This document shows, one piece after another, positions 32,745 to 41,254 of a stretch of 64,000 nt of DNA. The position numbers and the translations under genes are program-made. Numbering within the stretch: the first letter of the stretch is position 1; each line of letters begins with the position of its first letter. The notes beneath the pieces are model-generated. The model was not told the origin of the DNA, ran no database searches, and was given only the letters and a program-made list of their open reading frames with translations. This stretch comes from Microbacteriaceae bacterium (GTDB lineage Bacteria; Actinomycetota; Actinomycetes; Actinomycetales; Microbacteriaceae), in NCBI GenBank assembly GCA_019638805.1, contig JAHBTA010000004.1:62001-126000 (forward strand). The letters are read 5' to 3'.

Positions 32745-34094
32745 TCAACCCGCCCGCGACACCCCGCGCGCCGCGAAACCGGCGTCCCGGGCGATGCGCG
32801 CCACGAGCGGGCGGCAGGCCTCGAGCTGCTCGGCCTCGTCGACCGTGACGCACCGGTGATCGCGCACGACGCGCCGACCGTCCACGAGCACGTCGGCGAC
32901 GGCGCGCGGCGAGCCGCCGTAGACCAGCTGCCCGACCGGATCGTGCAGAACGCCCACCTCGACCGCATCCTGAAAGAGCACCACGTCGGCGCGCTTCCCG
33001 GGTTCGAGGCTGCCCACGAGCGCGTCGAGTCCGAGCGCACGCGCGCCCTCGATGGTCGCCATGCGCAGCACGGTCGCCGCGTCGATGACGGCCGGGTCGA
33101 GCGCGTGCACCTTCTGCAGGAGCGCCGCGCACTTGATCGCCTCGAGCATGTTCTGGCTGTCGTTGGACGCCGCGCCATCGGTTCCGATCCCGACCGGGAT
33201 GCCCGCCTCGCGCAGAGCGGGAACGGGCGCGACCCCGGAGCCCAGGATCGCGTTGGCGACCGGGTTGTGCGCGACCGCGACGCCGCGTTCGGCGAGCAGT
33301 GCGATCTCGTCGGCGTCGACCCACACGGCGTGCCCCGCGACGACCGGCAGCTCGAAGAGGCCGAGCCGCTCGGCGTGCGCGATCGGCCGCGAGCCCCAGC
33401 GGGCCTGCGCCTCGTCGAGCTCCGCGCGCGTCTCGTGCAGGTGGGTGTGCACGGCCCACCCGCGTTCTGCCGCGCGGGCGATCCCGCGCTCGAGCAGCTC
33501 GTCGGTCTGCCCGAGCAGGGTGCCGATCCCGTACCGGAAGCCGATCAGCCCCCCGGCCGCGACGGCGAGCGCGTCGTGCTCGTCGAGCATGCGATCGACC
33601 GAGCCCCAGCCCCCGACGTCCTCCGCGCCGAACGAGACCACCCCGCGCATGCCCGCCGAGGCGAGCCCGGACACGACGCCTTGACTCACCGGCTCATCCG
33701 GGTTGTAGTGCACGAACATGTCGTTGACCGTCGTGACCCCCGACAGCAGCAGCTCGATCGCGCGCAGCCGGGTGCCCTCGCGGGCGTCCCCGGTCGTGAG
33801 CACGGCCCCCAGCGGCCCGATGATCTGCTCGCCCCACGCGGCGAGCGGCAGCTCCGATCCGATGCCGGTCGCGAGCGCCTCGGAGAGATGCGTGTGCGCG
33901 TTGACGAACCCCGGGGTGACGACCCCGGTCCCGTCCCCGATGACCTCGGCAGCGGGATGCCTCTCCCGCAGCTCCCCGAAGCCGCCCACCTCGAGGATCG
34001 CGCCGCCCGCGATCGCGACCGCGGCATCCGCCAGCTCGCCCTGCGGTCCCTGGGTCAGCACCCAGGAGCCGCGGACCAGGACCTCGGCGCTCAC
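32745..34094 (-). CDS. Amidohydrolase, nucleobase/nucleoside deaminase type
   Basis: The 449-residue TRZ/ATZ-type zinc hydrolase has FVNAHTHLSEALATG near residue 66 (HxH), VHTHLHETRAELDE near 217, VAGHAVWVDADE near 257 and GIGTDGAASNDSQNMLEA near 304 with the catalytic Asp. The GTG at 34094 overlaps the preceding ATPase stop by four bases. It is the last gene of an operon with an ECF importer and a nucleoside hydrolase, so deamination of a salvaged base is the likely step. It is similar in layout to the enzyme at 20980 but belongs to a different transport system. Confidence 0.88.
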   Translation of the reverse strand: MSAEVLVRGSWVLTQGPQGELADAAVAIAGGAILEVGGFGELRERHPAAEVIGDGTGVVTPGFVNAHTHLSEALATGIGSELPLAAWGEQIIGPLGAVLTTGDAREGTRLRAIELLLSGVTTVNDMFVHYNPDEPVSQGVVSGLASAGMRGVVSFGAEDVGGWGSVDRMLDEHDALAVAAGGLIGFRYGIGTLLGQTDELLERGIARAAERGWAVHTHLHETRAELDEAQARWGSRPIAHAERLGLFELPVVAGHAVWVDADEIALLAERGVAVAHNPVANAILGSGVAPVPALREAGIPVGIGTDGAASNDSQNMLEAIKCAALLQKVHALDPAVIDAATVLRMATIEGARALGLDALVGSLEPGKRADVVLFQDAVEVGVLHDPVGQLVYGGSPRAVADVLVDGRRVVRDHRCVTVDEAEQLEACRPLVARIARDAGFAARGVSRAG

Positions 34095-34900
34095 GCCCGC
34101 GTCTTCAGCTGCCCGACGAACTCGTCGACGCTCATGACGGGCTCGGCCCACCCGAGTTCGGTGCGCAGGCGCTCCAGCTGCGGCGGCTCGACGTGGGCGT
34201 CCTCGAGCGCGTCGAGCCGGGAGAACGCCTCGGCGGGGGTGCCGTCCGCGATGACCCGGCCGTCGGCCATGACGAGCACGCGGTCGAAGTTCTCGGCGCA
34301 GAAGTCCATGTCGTGCGTGATCGCGACGACCGTGCGGCCCTCGGCGGCGAGCTCGGCGACCACCTCGCCGATGAGCGCGACGCCGCGGGCGTCCTGGCCC
34401 GTGGTCGGCTCGTCGAGCACGACGATCGGGGTCTCCATGGCGAGCACCGACGCCAGGGCGACGCGCTTCCGCTCGCTGAGCGACAGGTGGTACGGGTGGG
34501 TGTCCTCCATGCCCACCAGACCCGAGCGCGCGAGCGCGGCGGTGACGCGAGCCTCGATCTCGTCGGCGGGAACGCCCAGGTTCTTCGGCCCGAAGCCGAC
34601 CTCGTCGCGGATGCTCCGTGCGAAGAGCTGCTCGTCCGGGTTCTGGAAGACGTAGCCCACGCGCGCGGCGAGTTCGGCGATGTCGCGTCCCTTGGTGTCC
34701 CAGTCCCCGATCCGCACGGTGCCTTCCGTGGGTTGGAAGATCCCGTTGAAGTGGCGCACGAGCGTGGTCTTGCCCGCGCCGTTCTGGCCGACGATCGCGA
34801 GCCGCTGGCCCGCGGGGACCGAGACCGTGATGCCGCCCAACGCCGTGACCCCGGAGGGGTAGGTGAAGACCAGGCCGTCGACCGCGATGTCCATGCTCAT
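34091..34900 (-). CDS. ecfA2: ECF transporter ATP-binding protein, second
   Basis: This is one of two ATPases of an energy-coupling factor importer, 269 residues. Walker A is GQNGAGKT near residue 38, the Q-loop VFQNPDEQLFARSIRDEV near 80 is the hallmark of EcfA proteins, Walker B is PIVVLDEPTTGQD near 161 and the switch is THDMDF. The signature is altered (LSLSERKRVALA instead of LSGGQ), which is common in one subunit of such pairs. The ATG overlaps the stop of the first ATPase (ATGA). Confidence 0.92.
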   Translation of the reverse strand: MSMDIAVDGLVFTYPSGVTALGGITVSVPAGQRLAIVGQNGAGKTTLVRHFNGIFQPTEGTVRIGDWDTKGRDIAELAARVGYVFQNPDEQLFARSIRDEVGFGPKNLGVPADEIEARVTAALARSGLVGMEDTHPYHLSLSERKRVALASVLAMETPIVVLDEPTTGQDARGVALIGEVVAELAAEGRTVVAITHDMDFCAENFDRVLVMADGRVIADGTPAEAFSRLDALEDAHVEPPQLERLRTELGWAEPVMSVDEFVGQLKTRA

Positions 34901-35733
34901 TTCGAGAACACCGCCTTCGCGTCCTCGAGCGAGACCGGCAGCGCGGTCGTCGCGGGCAGCAGCTTCTGCTCGATCGCCCGGCGGGCCGCGCGCGTGAAAC
35001 GCGTCGAGCCGACCCCCCATTCGTCGGTGCGGGGATCGGCGAGCACCTCGCGCGCGGATCCCGAGCGCGCGATGACCCCGTCGGCCAGCACGTGCAGAAC
35101 GTCGGCGTGCTCGCGCAGGAGCTCGAGCTTGTGCTCGAAGATCACCACGGCGGTGCCGTCGTCGGCGAGCCCGTTGACGATGTCGAAGACCAGCCGCGAG
35201 CCGCTCGGATCCAGCTGCGAGGTGGGCTCGTCCATGACCAGGACGCGGGGAGCCATGATCATCATCGAAGCGATGGCCACGAGCTGCATCTGCCCTCCGG
35301 ACAGGGCGTAGGGCGAGCGCTCGAAGAGCTCGCGGATTCCCAGGCGGGTGCCCACCGCATCCACGCGTTCGCTCATCTCGTCGCGCGGAACACCCAGGTT
35401 CTCCAGGCCGAAGGCGATCTCCTCGCGCACGGTGTACTTGGCGCCGCTGATCTGGTTGAACGGGTTCTGGGTCACGAGCCCGACCCGGCTCACGACCTGG
35501 GCGAGCGTGGCATCGGCGACCTTCAGACCGTCGACCACGACCGACCCGGTGAGCTCCCCGCCCTCGGAGTGCGGGATGAAACCCGCGATCGACTTGGCCA
35601 GGGTGGTCTTGCCGGCGCCCGATGCGCCGACGATGCCGACCACCTGACCCGCGTCGACGGACAGGTCGACGCCCGTGAGCACCTCGTGGTCGGCGTCGGG
35701 GTAGGCGTAGTGCACGCCCGTCATGGTGATCAC
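34897..35733 (-). CDS. ecfA1: ECF transporter ATP-binding protein, first
   Basis: This is the partner ATPase of the ECF importer, 278 residues. Walker A is GASGAGKTTLAK near residue 37, the Q-loop LVTQNPFNQISGAKYTV near 86, the canonical signature YALSGGQMQLVAIAS near 145 and Walker B VLVMDEPTSQLDP near 166. The GTG at 35733 overlaps the EcfT stop by four bases; an internal ATG three codons later is possible. With EcfA2 it forms an asymmetric pair in which this subunit keeps the intact signature. Confidence 0.92.
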   Translation of the reverse strand: MITMTGVHYAYPDADHEVLTGVDLSVDAGQVVGIVGASGAGKTTLAKSIAGFIPHSEGGELTGSVVVDGLKVADATLAQVVSRVGLVTQNPFNQISGAKYTVREEIAFGLENLGVPRDEMSERVDAVGTRLGIRELFERSPYALSGGQMQLVAIASMMIMAPRVLVMDEPTSQLDPSGSRLVFDIVNGLADDGTAVVIFEHKLELLREHADVLHVLADGVIARSGSAREVLADPRTDEWGVGSTRFTRAARRAIEQKLLPATTALPVSLEDAKAVFSK

Positions 35734-36524
35734 AGCGGCCAGCTCATCTCCGGGTAGAGGCCCATGAACGACACCACGAGGGCGCCGACCGCGAGCAGCA
35801 TGACGACCCAGCGCGCGACCTTCTCGCCCACCGGGTCCTTCACGATCTCGAGCGCGGTGCGCGGGCCGGTCGAGGCGAACGCGCGCGCCTCCATGGCGGT
35901 GGAGCGCTCGTCCACGTCGACGAAGACCCCGAGGATGAGCGGGCTGAGCAGCGGGATCAGGACCGCGAACCGGCGGATCGGGTTGCCCCGCGTCTTCAGG
36001 CCGCGGGAGCGCTGCGCCAGGATGATGGAGTCGGCCCGGGTGCGGAACGCCGGCAGCATCTGCAGCGTCGAACTGATGACGTACGCCATCTTGGGCGGCA
36101 TGCCGTTCTGGCTGAGCGCCGAGAGCAGTTTGCCGGGGTGCGTCGTGAGCAGCAGGAGCATCGCGGCCGTCACCAGGACCGCGGTGCGGCCTCCGACGGC
36201 CGCCGCGAACAGAACACCCTCGAGCGCGAAGTCGAACGAGCCGATCGAGAACAGGATCGTCTCGCCCCGGGTGTTGAAGAATCCCTGCCCGATGGCGACC
36301 ACGAGCAGAAGCGGAACCAGGATCGCCCCGCCGACCAGCAGGAGCCTGCCGCCCACCCTCGCGAGGAGGGCGGCAGGCACCACGACCAGCACCAGGATCG
36401 CCAACGGCGCCCACCAGTACGGCAGCGCGAACACCAGCAGGATGATCGCGAGCACGCCGATCAGCTTGGTGATCGGATTCAACCGGTGGATGGGCGAGGG
36501 GCGATCCAGGTACAGGGTCGACAT
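35730..36524 (-). CDS. ecfT: ECF transporter transmembrane protein EcfT
   Basis: EcfT couples the two ATPases to the substrate-binding S component. The 264-residue protein has several membrane helices (LIGVLAIILLVFALPYWWAP near residue 20 onward). It carries the two coupling motifs with small residues expected in EcfT: ILAQRSRGLKTRG near 168 and AMEARAFASTGPRT near 210. It lies between the S component (13-base gap) and EcfA1 (overlap). Confidence 0.9.
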   Translation of the reverse strand: MSTLYLDRPSPIHRLNPITKLIGVLAIILLVFALPYWWAPLAILVLVVVPAALLARVGGRLLLVGGAILVPLLLVVAIGQGFFNTRGETILFSIGSFDFALEGVLFAAAVGGRTAVLVTAAMLLLLTTHPGKLLSALSQNGMPPKMAYVISSTLQMLPAFRTRADSIILAQRSRGLKTRGNPIRRFAVLIPLLSPLILGVFVDVDERSTAMEARAFASTGPRTALEIVKDPVGEKVARWVVMLLAVGALVVSFMGLYPEMSWPL

Positions 36525-36537
36525 GCTGGGTCCCGGC

Positions 36538-37362
36538 TCAGGCGGCCGGGGTGCTCGCCTTCTTCTTCATGCCGGGCAGCACGTTGTACTGCCGCACGAA
36601 CGGGAAGCGCTGCTTGAAGCGGCTCGGGAGCGCGAGCAGGATCAGCATCACGATCGTGAAGGTGATGAGCTTGTCCAGCGGGTCGCTGAGCAGGCCCTGC
36701 AGCGTGGTCGATGCGAGCAGCGAGTTGCCGAACGCCTGGAACGCCTGCACGATCGCACCGGTTCCGCCACCGGTCGCTCCGCCGAAGATGAACGCCGAGA
36801 TCGGGGACGACGCGAGCGCCGCGATGATGCCCGTCACGATGCCCGCGATCGGCGGGGCCCAGTAGGTGCGGAACACGCCGATCCGCGCCGCCCACCCGGC
36901 CAGCGCACCGATGACGATCGCGACGATCGCGAACGGCAGGGCGAGCGGGCTGAGGGTCAGGCCCCAGATGACGTTCGACAGGCCACCCGTGACAGCACCC
37001 GCCGCCGGACCCGCCACGACGCCGACCAGGATCGTGCCGATCGAGTCGAGGTAGAGCGGCAGCCCCAGGCTCGCGGTGATCTGACCGACGACGATGTTGA
37101 TCAGGATGGCCACCGGAACCAGGACGAGCGTCGTCGTGGGGAGGCGGTTGATCGCCCCGACCGCGATGAGCAGCGCACCGATCACGTAGCCGGCGAGGGG
37201 GATGATCGCGCCCGTCCCGTTGAGGTTGAAGTTCTCGTCGACCACCGCGGGCTGCGCGAGGATCAGGTACAGGTAGGTCGCGATCACGACCACCGTTCCG
37301 GCGATGATGAAGATGTTGTTGCGCGTGCGGTGCGGATCCGCTGGTTTGTCGATGTCGGTCAT
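36538..37362 (-). CDS. ECF transporter S component, probably for a nucleoside or base
   Basis: The S component binds the ligand in the membrane. The 274-residue protein has six or more hydrophobic segments with Gly-rich turns, including DSIGTILVGVVAGPAAGAVTG near residue 106 and PISAFIFGGATGGGTGAI near 184. It ends in a basic tail. The ATG at 37362 has AAGGGAA about seven bases upstream. The nucleoside hydrolase before it and the deaminase at the operon end point to a nucleoside or modified base. A queuosine-type substrate (QrtT/QueK systems) is one alternative that the sequence alone cannot settle. Confidence 0.8.
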   Translation of the reverse strand: MTDIDKPADPHRTRNNIFIIAGTVVVIATYLYLILAQPAVVDENFNLNGTGAIIPLAGYVIGALLIAVGAINRLPTTTLVLVPVAILINIVVGQITASLGLPLYLDSIGTILVGVVAGPAAGAVTGGLSNVIWGLTLSPLALPFAIVAIVIGALAGWAARIGVFRTYWAPPIAGIVTGIIAALASSPISAFIFGGATGGGTGAIVQAFQAFGNSLLASTTLQGLLSDPLDKLITFTIVMLILLALPSRFKQRFPFVRQYNVLPGMKKKASTPAA

Positions 37363-37394
37363 CGAGCATTCCCTTCTTGTGATGGGTGGGGGTG

Positions 37395-38435
37395 TTACGA
37401 GGACTCGGCGACCCGGCGGGCGAGCCCGCCGACGCGCTCGATGAAGTGGGCGAAGAAGGCCTCGGGGTCGGTGTCGACCGCGACGGCGGCGTTGGGCTCC
37501 CGGCCCCACAGACCCGCCCAGTCGGCGATCGTCTGACCGCGGCTGAGCGTGCCGCCCAGCTCGACGTCGACCGTCGCGGCGCGGTAGGTGGCGAGCTCCG
37601 GCTGGATCGCGAGCGCGGCCGCGAACGGATCGTGCACATGCGCCAGGTGGCCCTGATCGTGCGTCAGGTGGAACTCCATGTAGAACCGCACGGCGTCGGA
37701 GAGGTGGCGTACGACCGGGTTCGAGGCGTGGGAGCGGGTGCCGGGTGCGTCGTCGGCAGCGATGACCTCCTCCGGCTCCGAGCCGGCGACGCGGCCCAGC
37801 TCGGCGACGTGGTGCGGGTGCAGTTCGACGCGCTCCGTGATGTTGAGCCCGGCGATGATGGGCGCCCGCTCCGGCGGCAGGCCCGAGAAGGCGTCGAACA
37901 CGAGCTTGGCGGCATCCGGGTCGACCGCGATGTTCCACTCCGACACCGGGGTCGTATTGCCCTTGTAGTCGAACGCGCCGCCCATGACGACCAGGCGCTG
38001 GAGCAGCCGGGGCAGCTCGGGCTCGAGGCGCACGGCGAGCGCCAGGTTGGTGAGCGGGCCGGTCACCAGGCCGATCACCTCGCCCGGATGCGCGCGCACC
38101 GCATCGATCCACACCTGCGTCGCATGCCGGTCCGAGATCGACCGGCCCGAGTCGGGCAGCTCCGCGTAGCCGATGCCCTGCGGGCCGTGGGTCTCCTCCG
38201 TAGTCATGAGGGGCGCGAGCAGCGGCACCTCGGAGCCGAGCGCGACCTCGATCTCGGGCGCGCCGCACAGCGCGAGCCAGTTGAGGTTGTTGAGGGCCAC
38301 CTGCCGCGCGGGCACGTTGCCCGAGGTGCAGGTGATCGCGAGGATCTCCGCCTCGGGCGAGGCGAGTAGGTACAGCAGGGCAAGGGAGTCGTCGATGCCG
38401 GTGTCGACATCGAACAGGATCTTCTGGGGGGTCAT
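37395..38435 (-). CDS. Inosine/uridine-preferring nucleoside hydrolase family protein
   Basis: These calcium enzymes hydrolyse N-ribosyl bonds to give ribose and base. The 346-residue protein begins MTPQKILFDVDTGIDDSLAL with the DxDxGxDD metal motif at residues 9-16. TGPLTNLALAVRLEP near 124, VMGGAFDYKGNTTPVSEWNI near 150 and HVHDPFAAALAI near 264 (His and Asp of the active site) follow. It is the first gene of the ECF operon (32 bases to the S component). A 10-base perfect hairpin lies 43 bases upstream. Confidence 0.93.
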   Translation of the reverse strand: MTPQKILFDVDTGIDDSLALLYLLASPEAEILAITCTSGNVPARQVALNNLNWLALCGAPEIEVALGSEVPLLAPLMTTEETHGPQGIGYAELPDSGRSISDRHATQVWIDAVRAHPGEVIGLVTGPLTNLALAVRLEPELPRLLQRLVVMGGAFDYKGNTTPVSEWNIAVDPDAAKLVFDAFSGLPPERAPIIAGLNITERVELHPHHVAELGRVAGSEPEEVIAADDAPGTRSHASNPVVRHLSDAVRFYMEFHLTHDQGHLAHVHDPFAAALAIQPELATYRAATVDVELGGTLSRGQTIADWAGLWGREPNAAVAVDTDPEAFFAHFIERVGGLARRVAESS

Positions 38436-38477
38436 GCGCCTTGGTCCGGGTCAGGGATAGGGGGTCCTGGCTGCTCC

Positions 38478-38503
38478 GCACCAGCATCGGTCAATGCTGG
38501 TGC
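38478..38503 (-). terminator. Hairpin between the lipoprotein gene and the nucleoside hydrolase operon
   Basis: GCACCAGCAT (38478) pairs perfectly with ATGCTGGTGC (38494) around six bases. It lies after the stop of the minus-strand gene at 38570 and before the next minus-strand start at 38435. It could be a terminator of the former or an operator of the latter; no T tract is visible. Confidence 0.5.
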
Positions 38504-38569
38504 TGTCCAGACGGCGGCATGCGCCCAATCTTCCGCATCGCGTGCCGCGGGGCAAGAGCGGCGCGCGTG

Positions 38570-40282
38570 TCAGCCCTCGACGCGCACGAGCCGCACGAAG
38601 CGCACGATGAGGTCGTCGGCGCCCCCGGCGAGCGAGATCCGGATGCGGTGCTCCCCCTCCAGCGCGCCCTCCGGGAGCGCGATGGTCGCCGTCCGATCGC
38701 GACCGTCGCCCGCGCGCGTGACGGGCGCGGACGAGGCGGCCCCGGCATCCACCGTGAAATCGCCCGTCCCGGTGTCGCGGTAGGTGACCTTGAGCACGAG
38801 GCGCGAGGACGCCGCCGCCTCGGCGAAACGCTCGTCCACCTCGAACACGAAGCCCGTGTCGCCCGCGGCGACGTCCGTGGAGAGGCCCTCGTAGGCGATC
38901 CCGTTCTCGGGCTCGAGCACGCCCTCGTGCACGTCGACGTCGGTGCGGTGCGCGACCGAACCGGGTTCGTCGACCTGCACGAGCCAGCGCTCGAGGTTGC
39001 GCACGAAGGGGCGATCGCGCCAGGTGGCCGGGTCCTCGAACCGGCCGGCGCCCTCACCCGCGCCGTCGTCGGCCCAGTAGGTGTCGGACGCGTCGCGCAG
39101 CTCGGCCCACGCGTCGGCGCTGCTCTCGGGGGTCTGGCCCATCGAGAGCCGTACCCAGTCCCAGTGCTCGGGGTACTGCGCCAGGTACGACGGGCCGGGG
39201 ACCACGTAGATCCAGTTCATGCGCAGCTGCAGTGCCTTGAGGTTGGACTGCCGCACGGCGTAGTACGGGTCGTCGGTGCGGTACCCGCAGTCGGTGAAGC
39301 ACTCGTTCTCGGTCGCGTAGACCAGGCGCGCGTCGCGCACGCTCTCGTCGATCACGAGGTGTCCGTCGGGCTGCACGTGCGAGCCGTAGGCGGGCGCCTC
39401 GCTCAGGTGGAAGTTGGACAGCTCGGTGATGCCCGTGCGGATGCCCATGCCCTGGGCGGCGGCCTGCGCCGCGAGCAGGTCGTCGTCCTCGCCGAACGGA
39501 CCGAACGGGTAGTCCTCGCCGGTGAACACGAGCTTGTGGGCGTTGTCGCCGAACAGGGCGATGAGGTCGCTCCAGGCGTGCCCGTACCAGGACAGGTAGG
39601 TCTCCAGGTCGAGCTCGCCCGCGTCGACGGCGGCGTTGATGGTCTCGTAGTCGTACTCCGCCCAGGTGAACGCGCCGGGCACGTAGACGAACCGCAGGCG
39701 CGGGTCGGCCGCGAGCCCCTCGTCGACGAAGACGCGACGGTAGGTGTCCATGAGGTGGCCCCACACGCACTCGTCCCAGATCGGCAGGTGGTCCTCGCCG
39801 TCATAGTCGGGGCCGTAGCCGTGCACGCCGCAGTCCTCGGCGACCCACTCGGGCGCCCAGTCGACGCCGCTCGCGAAGATGCGCATCCAGTACGCGCCCT
39901 CGGTGCCCGGCCCCTCGAGCTGCGCGTTCCAGGAGGAGAAGTACAGTCCCTGCGCCTCGCCCTCGCGCTGCTTGTCGATGGGCCCGTCGGAGGGCTGCAG
40001 CTGGCGCCAGGAGAAGTCGACACTGCGGGTCAGGATGCGGTCGGGCACCGACTCGTCCTCGCTGAAGAACCCGCTGTTCGGGGCGGGGCGCACCCAGGAG
40101 GGCAGCGTCCAGTCGTCGCCCTCGACGATGCTCACGCCGTCCGGACCGGCATCGATGAAGGCGGCGTCCGGCCCGTCCGCGTCCCGAGGCGGGTCGGTGT
40201 GCCGGGGTTCGGGCGAGGTGCATCCGCCCAGGGCCGCCACGGTCACGGCGCCCGCCGCCAGTACGACGAGGGCATGCCTCAC
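38570..40282 (-). CDS. Secreted glycosidase-like lipoprotein
   Basis: This 570-residue protein has a lipoprotein signal (MRHALVVLAAGAVTVAAL then GGC, Cys21). The body (residues about 60-420) has features of a clan GH-A TIM barrel: VDFSWRQLQPSDGP near 88, FASGVDWAPEWV near 136, LVFTGEDYPFGPFGED near 252 with a candidate catalytic Glu, and YATENECFTDCG near 326. A C-terminal beta domain (about 440-570) looks carbohydrate-binding. It resembles beta-galactosidase-like proteins but I cannot assign a family firmly. GTG start overlaps the kinase gene by four bases, so it belongs to the galactoside operon and may process substrate outside the cell. Confidence 0.65.
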   Translation of the reverse strand: MRHALVVLAAGAVTVAALGGCTSPEPRHTDPPRDADGPDAAFIDAGPDGVSIVEGDDWTLPSWVRPAPNSGFFSEDESVPDRILTRSVDFSWRQLQPSDGPIDKQREGEAQGLYFSSWNAQLEGPGTEGAYWMRIFASGVDWAPEWVAEDCGVHGYGPDYDGEDHLPIWDECVWGHLMDTYRRVFVDEGLAADPRLRFVYVPGAFTWAEYDYETINAAVDAGELDLETYLSWYGHAWSDLIALFGDNAHKLVFTGEDYPFGPFGEDDDLLAAQAAAQGMGIRTGITELSNFHLSEAPAYGSHVQPDGHLVIDESVRDARLVYATENECFTDCGYRTDDPYYAVRQSNLKALQLRMNWIYVVPGPSYLAQYPEHWDWVRLSMGQTPESSADAWAELRDASDTYWADDGAGEGAGRFEDPATWRDRPFVRNLERWLVQVDEPGSVAHRTDVDVHEGVLEPENGIAYEGLSTDVAAGDTGFVFEVDERFAEAAASSRLVLKVTYRDTGTGDFTVDAGAASSAPVTRAGDGRDRTATIALPEGALEGEHRIRISLAGGADDLIVRFVRLVRVEG

Positions 40283-41244
40283 AACTCCCGCACCTCGATC
40301 CGGGCGAGCGCAGCGTCGACGTCGGCCCGCGTGAAGACCCCTGCGCCCGGGGCGCGCGTGTTCGCGCTTCCCGCGGCGGATGCGGCCCGCAGCCCCTCGG
40401 GAACGCTCGCGTCCGCGGCGAGCGCGGCCAGCAATCCCGCGAAGAAGCTGTCCCCGCTCCCGATCCCGTAGGCGCCGGAGTTCGGGTCGGGGAGCGCCCG
40501 CCAGGCCCCGGCCGCGTCGACCGCGACGGCGCCCGCGGCCCCGTCGGTCACGACCGCGGTGCCGCCCGTGCGCTCGTGCAGCGCGGCGGCGAGCGCGGCC
40601 GCGTCGAGCCCGGCGGCGTCGCCTTCCCGGCCGGTCAGCTCGGCGGCCTCGGCGACGTTGACCTTGAGCAGGTCGGGGCGCACCTCGTCGACCAGGGCGG
40701 GGAGCGAGGCGCCAGAGCTGTCGATCGCGATGCGCTCGCCCGCGGCGCGGCGCGCGAGCAGCGCCGCGGAGAGGCCGGGCGCCTCGGGCAATGAGCCCGC
40801 AAGCACCGACCAGCCGCTCGCCGGGAGTGCGACGAACCGCGCGAGCAGTGCCTCGGCCTCGGCCGCGGTGAGCTCGGGGGCCGGCTCGTAGAACTCGGTC
40901 GGCGCGCCCTCACCGGGGATGGCGCTCACGCAGCTGCGCGCTCCCGCGGCGATCGGGACCGCGTCGAGCGCGAGGCTCTCGCCCGCGGCCAGCGCGGCGA
41001 TGAGCTCGCCCGCGAGACCGCCCAGCGGCGCCACGACGCGGACGTCCGCGTCGAGGACGCGTGCCGCCCGCGCGAGGTTGAGCCCCTTGCCACCGGGGAG
41101 TCTCAGGACCTCGCGCGGACGATGGATGGCGCCCGCGACGACGTCGTCGAGCAGGTAGGTGACGTCGAGCGCCGGGGAGGGGGAGAGCACCGGGATCGGG
41201 GCGCTCGGGGTCGCGACGGGCGGGGGCGCGGCGGACGGGGTCAT
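40279..41244 (-). CDS. PfkB-family kinase, tagatose-6-phosphate/1-phosphofructokinase type
   Basis: This 321-residue sugar-phosphate kinase has an Ala/Pro-rich N-terminus (MTPSAAPPPVATPSAPIP) that may be extra. The core follows: LSPSPALDVTYLL near residue 19, RLPGGKGLNLARAARVL near 47 (substrate site) and YGIGSGDSFFAGLLAAL near 262 (GSGDS, catalytic Asp). The LacC/FruK-like pattern suggests phosphorylation of tagatose 6-phosphate to the bisphosphate, which the aldolase at 47589 could cleave. It lies 10 bases after a second PfkB gene. Confidence 0.85.
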   Translation of the reverse strand: MTPSAAPPPVATPSAPIPVLSPSPALDVTYLLDDVVAGAIHRPREVLRLPGGKGLNLARAARVLDADVRVVAPLGGLAGELIAALAAGESLALDAVPIAAGARSCVSAIPGEGAPTEFYEPAPELTAAEAEALLARFVALPASGWSVLAGSLPEAPGLSAALLARRAAGERIAIDSSGASLPALVDEVRPDLLKVNVAEAAELTGREGDAAGLDAAALAAALHERTGGTAVVTDGAAGAVAVDAAGAWRALPDPNSGAYGIGSGDSFFAGLLAALAADASVPEGLRAASAAGSANTRAPGAGVFTRADVDAALARIEVREL

Positions 41245-41254
41245 GGGCGCCCCG

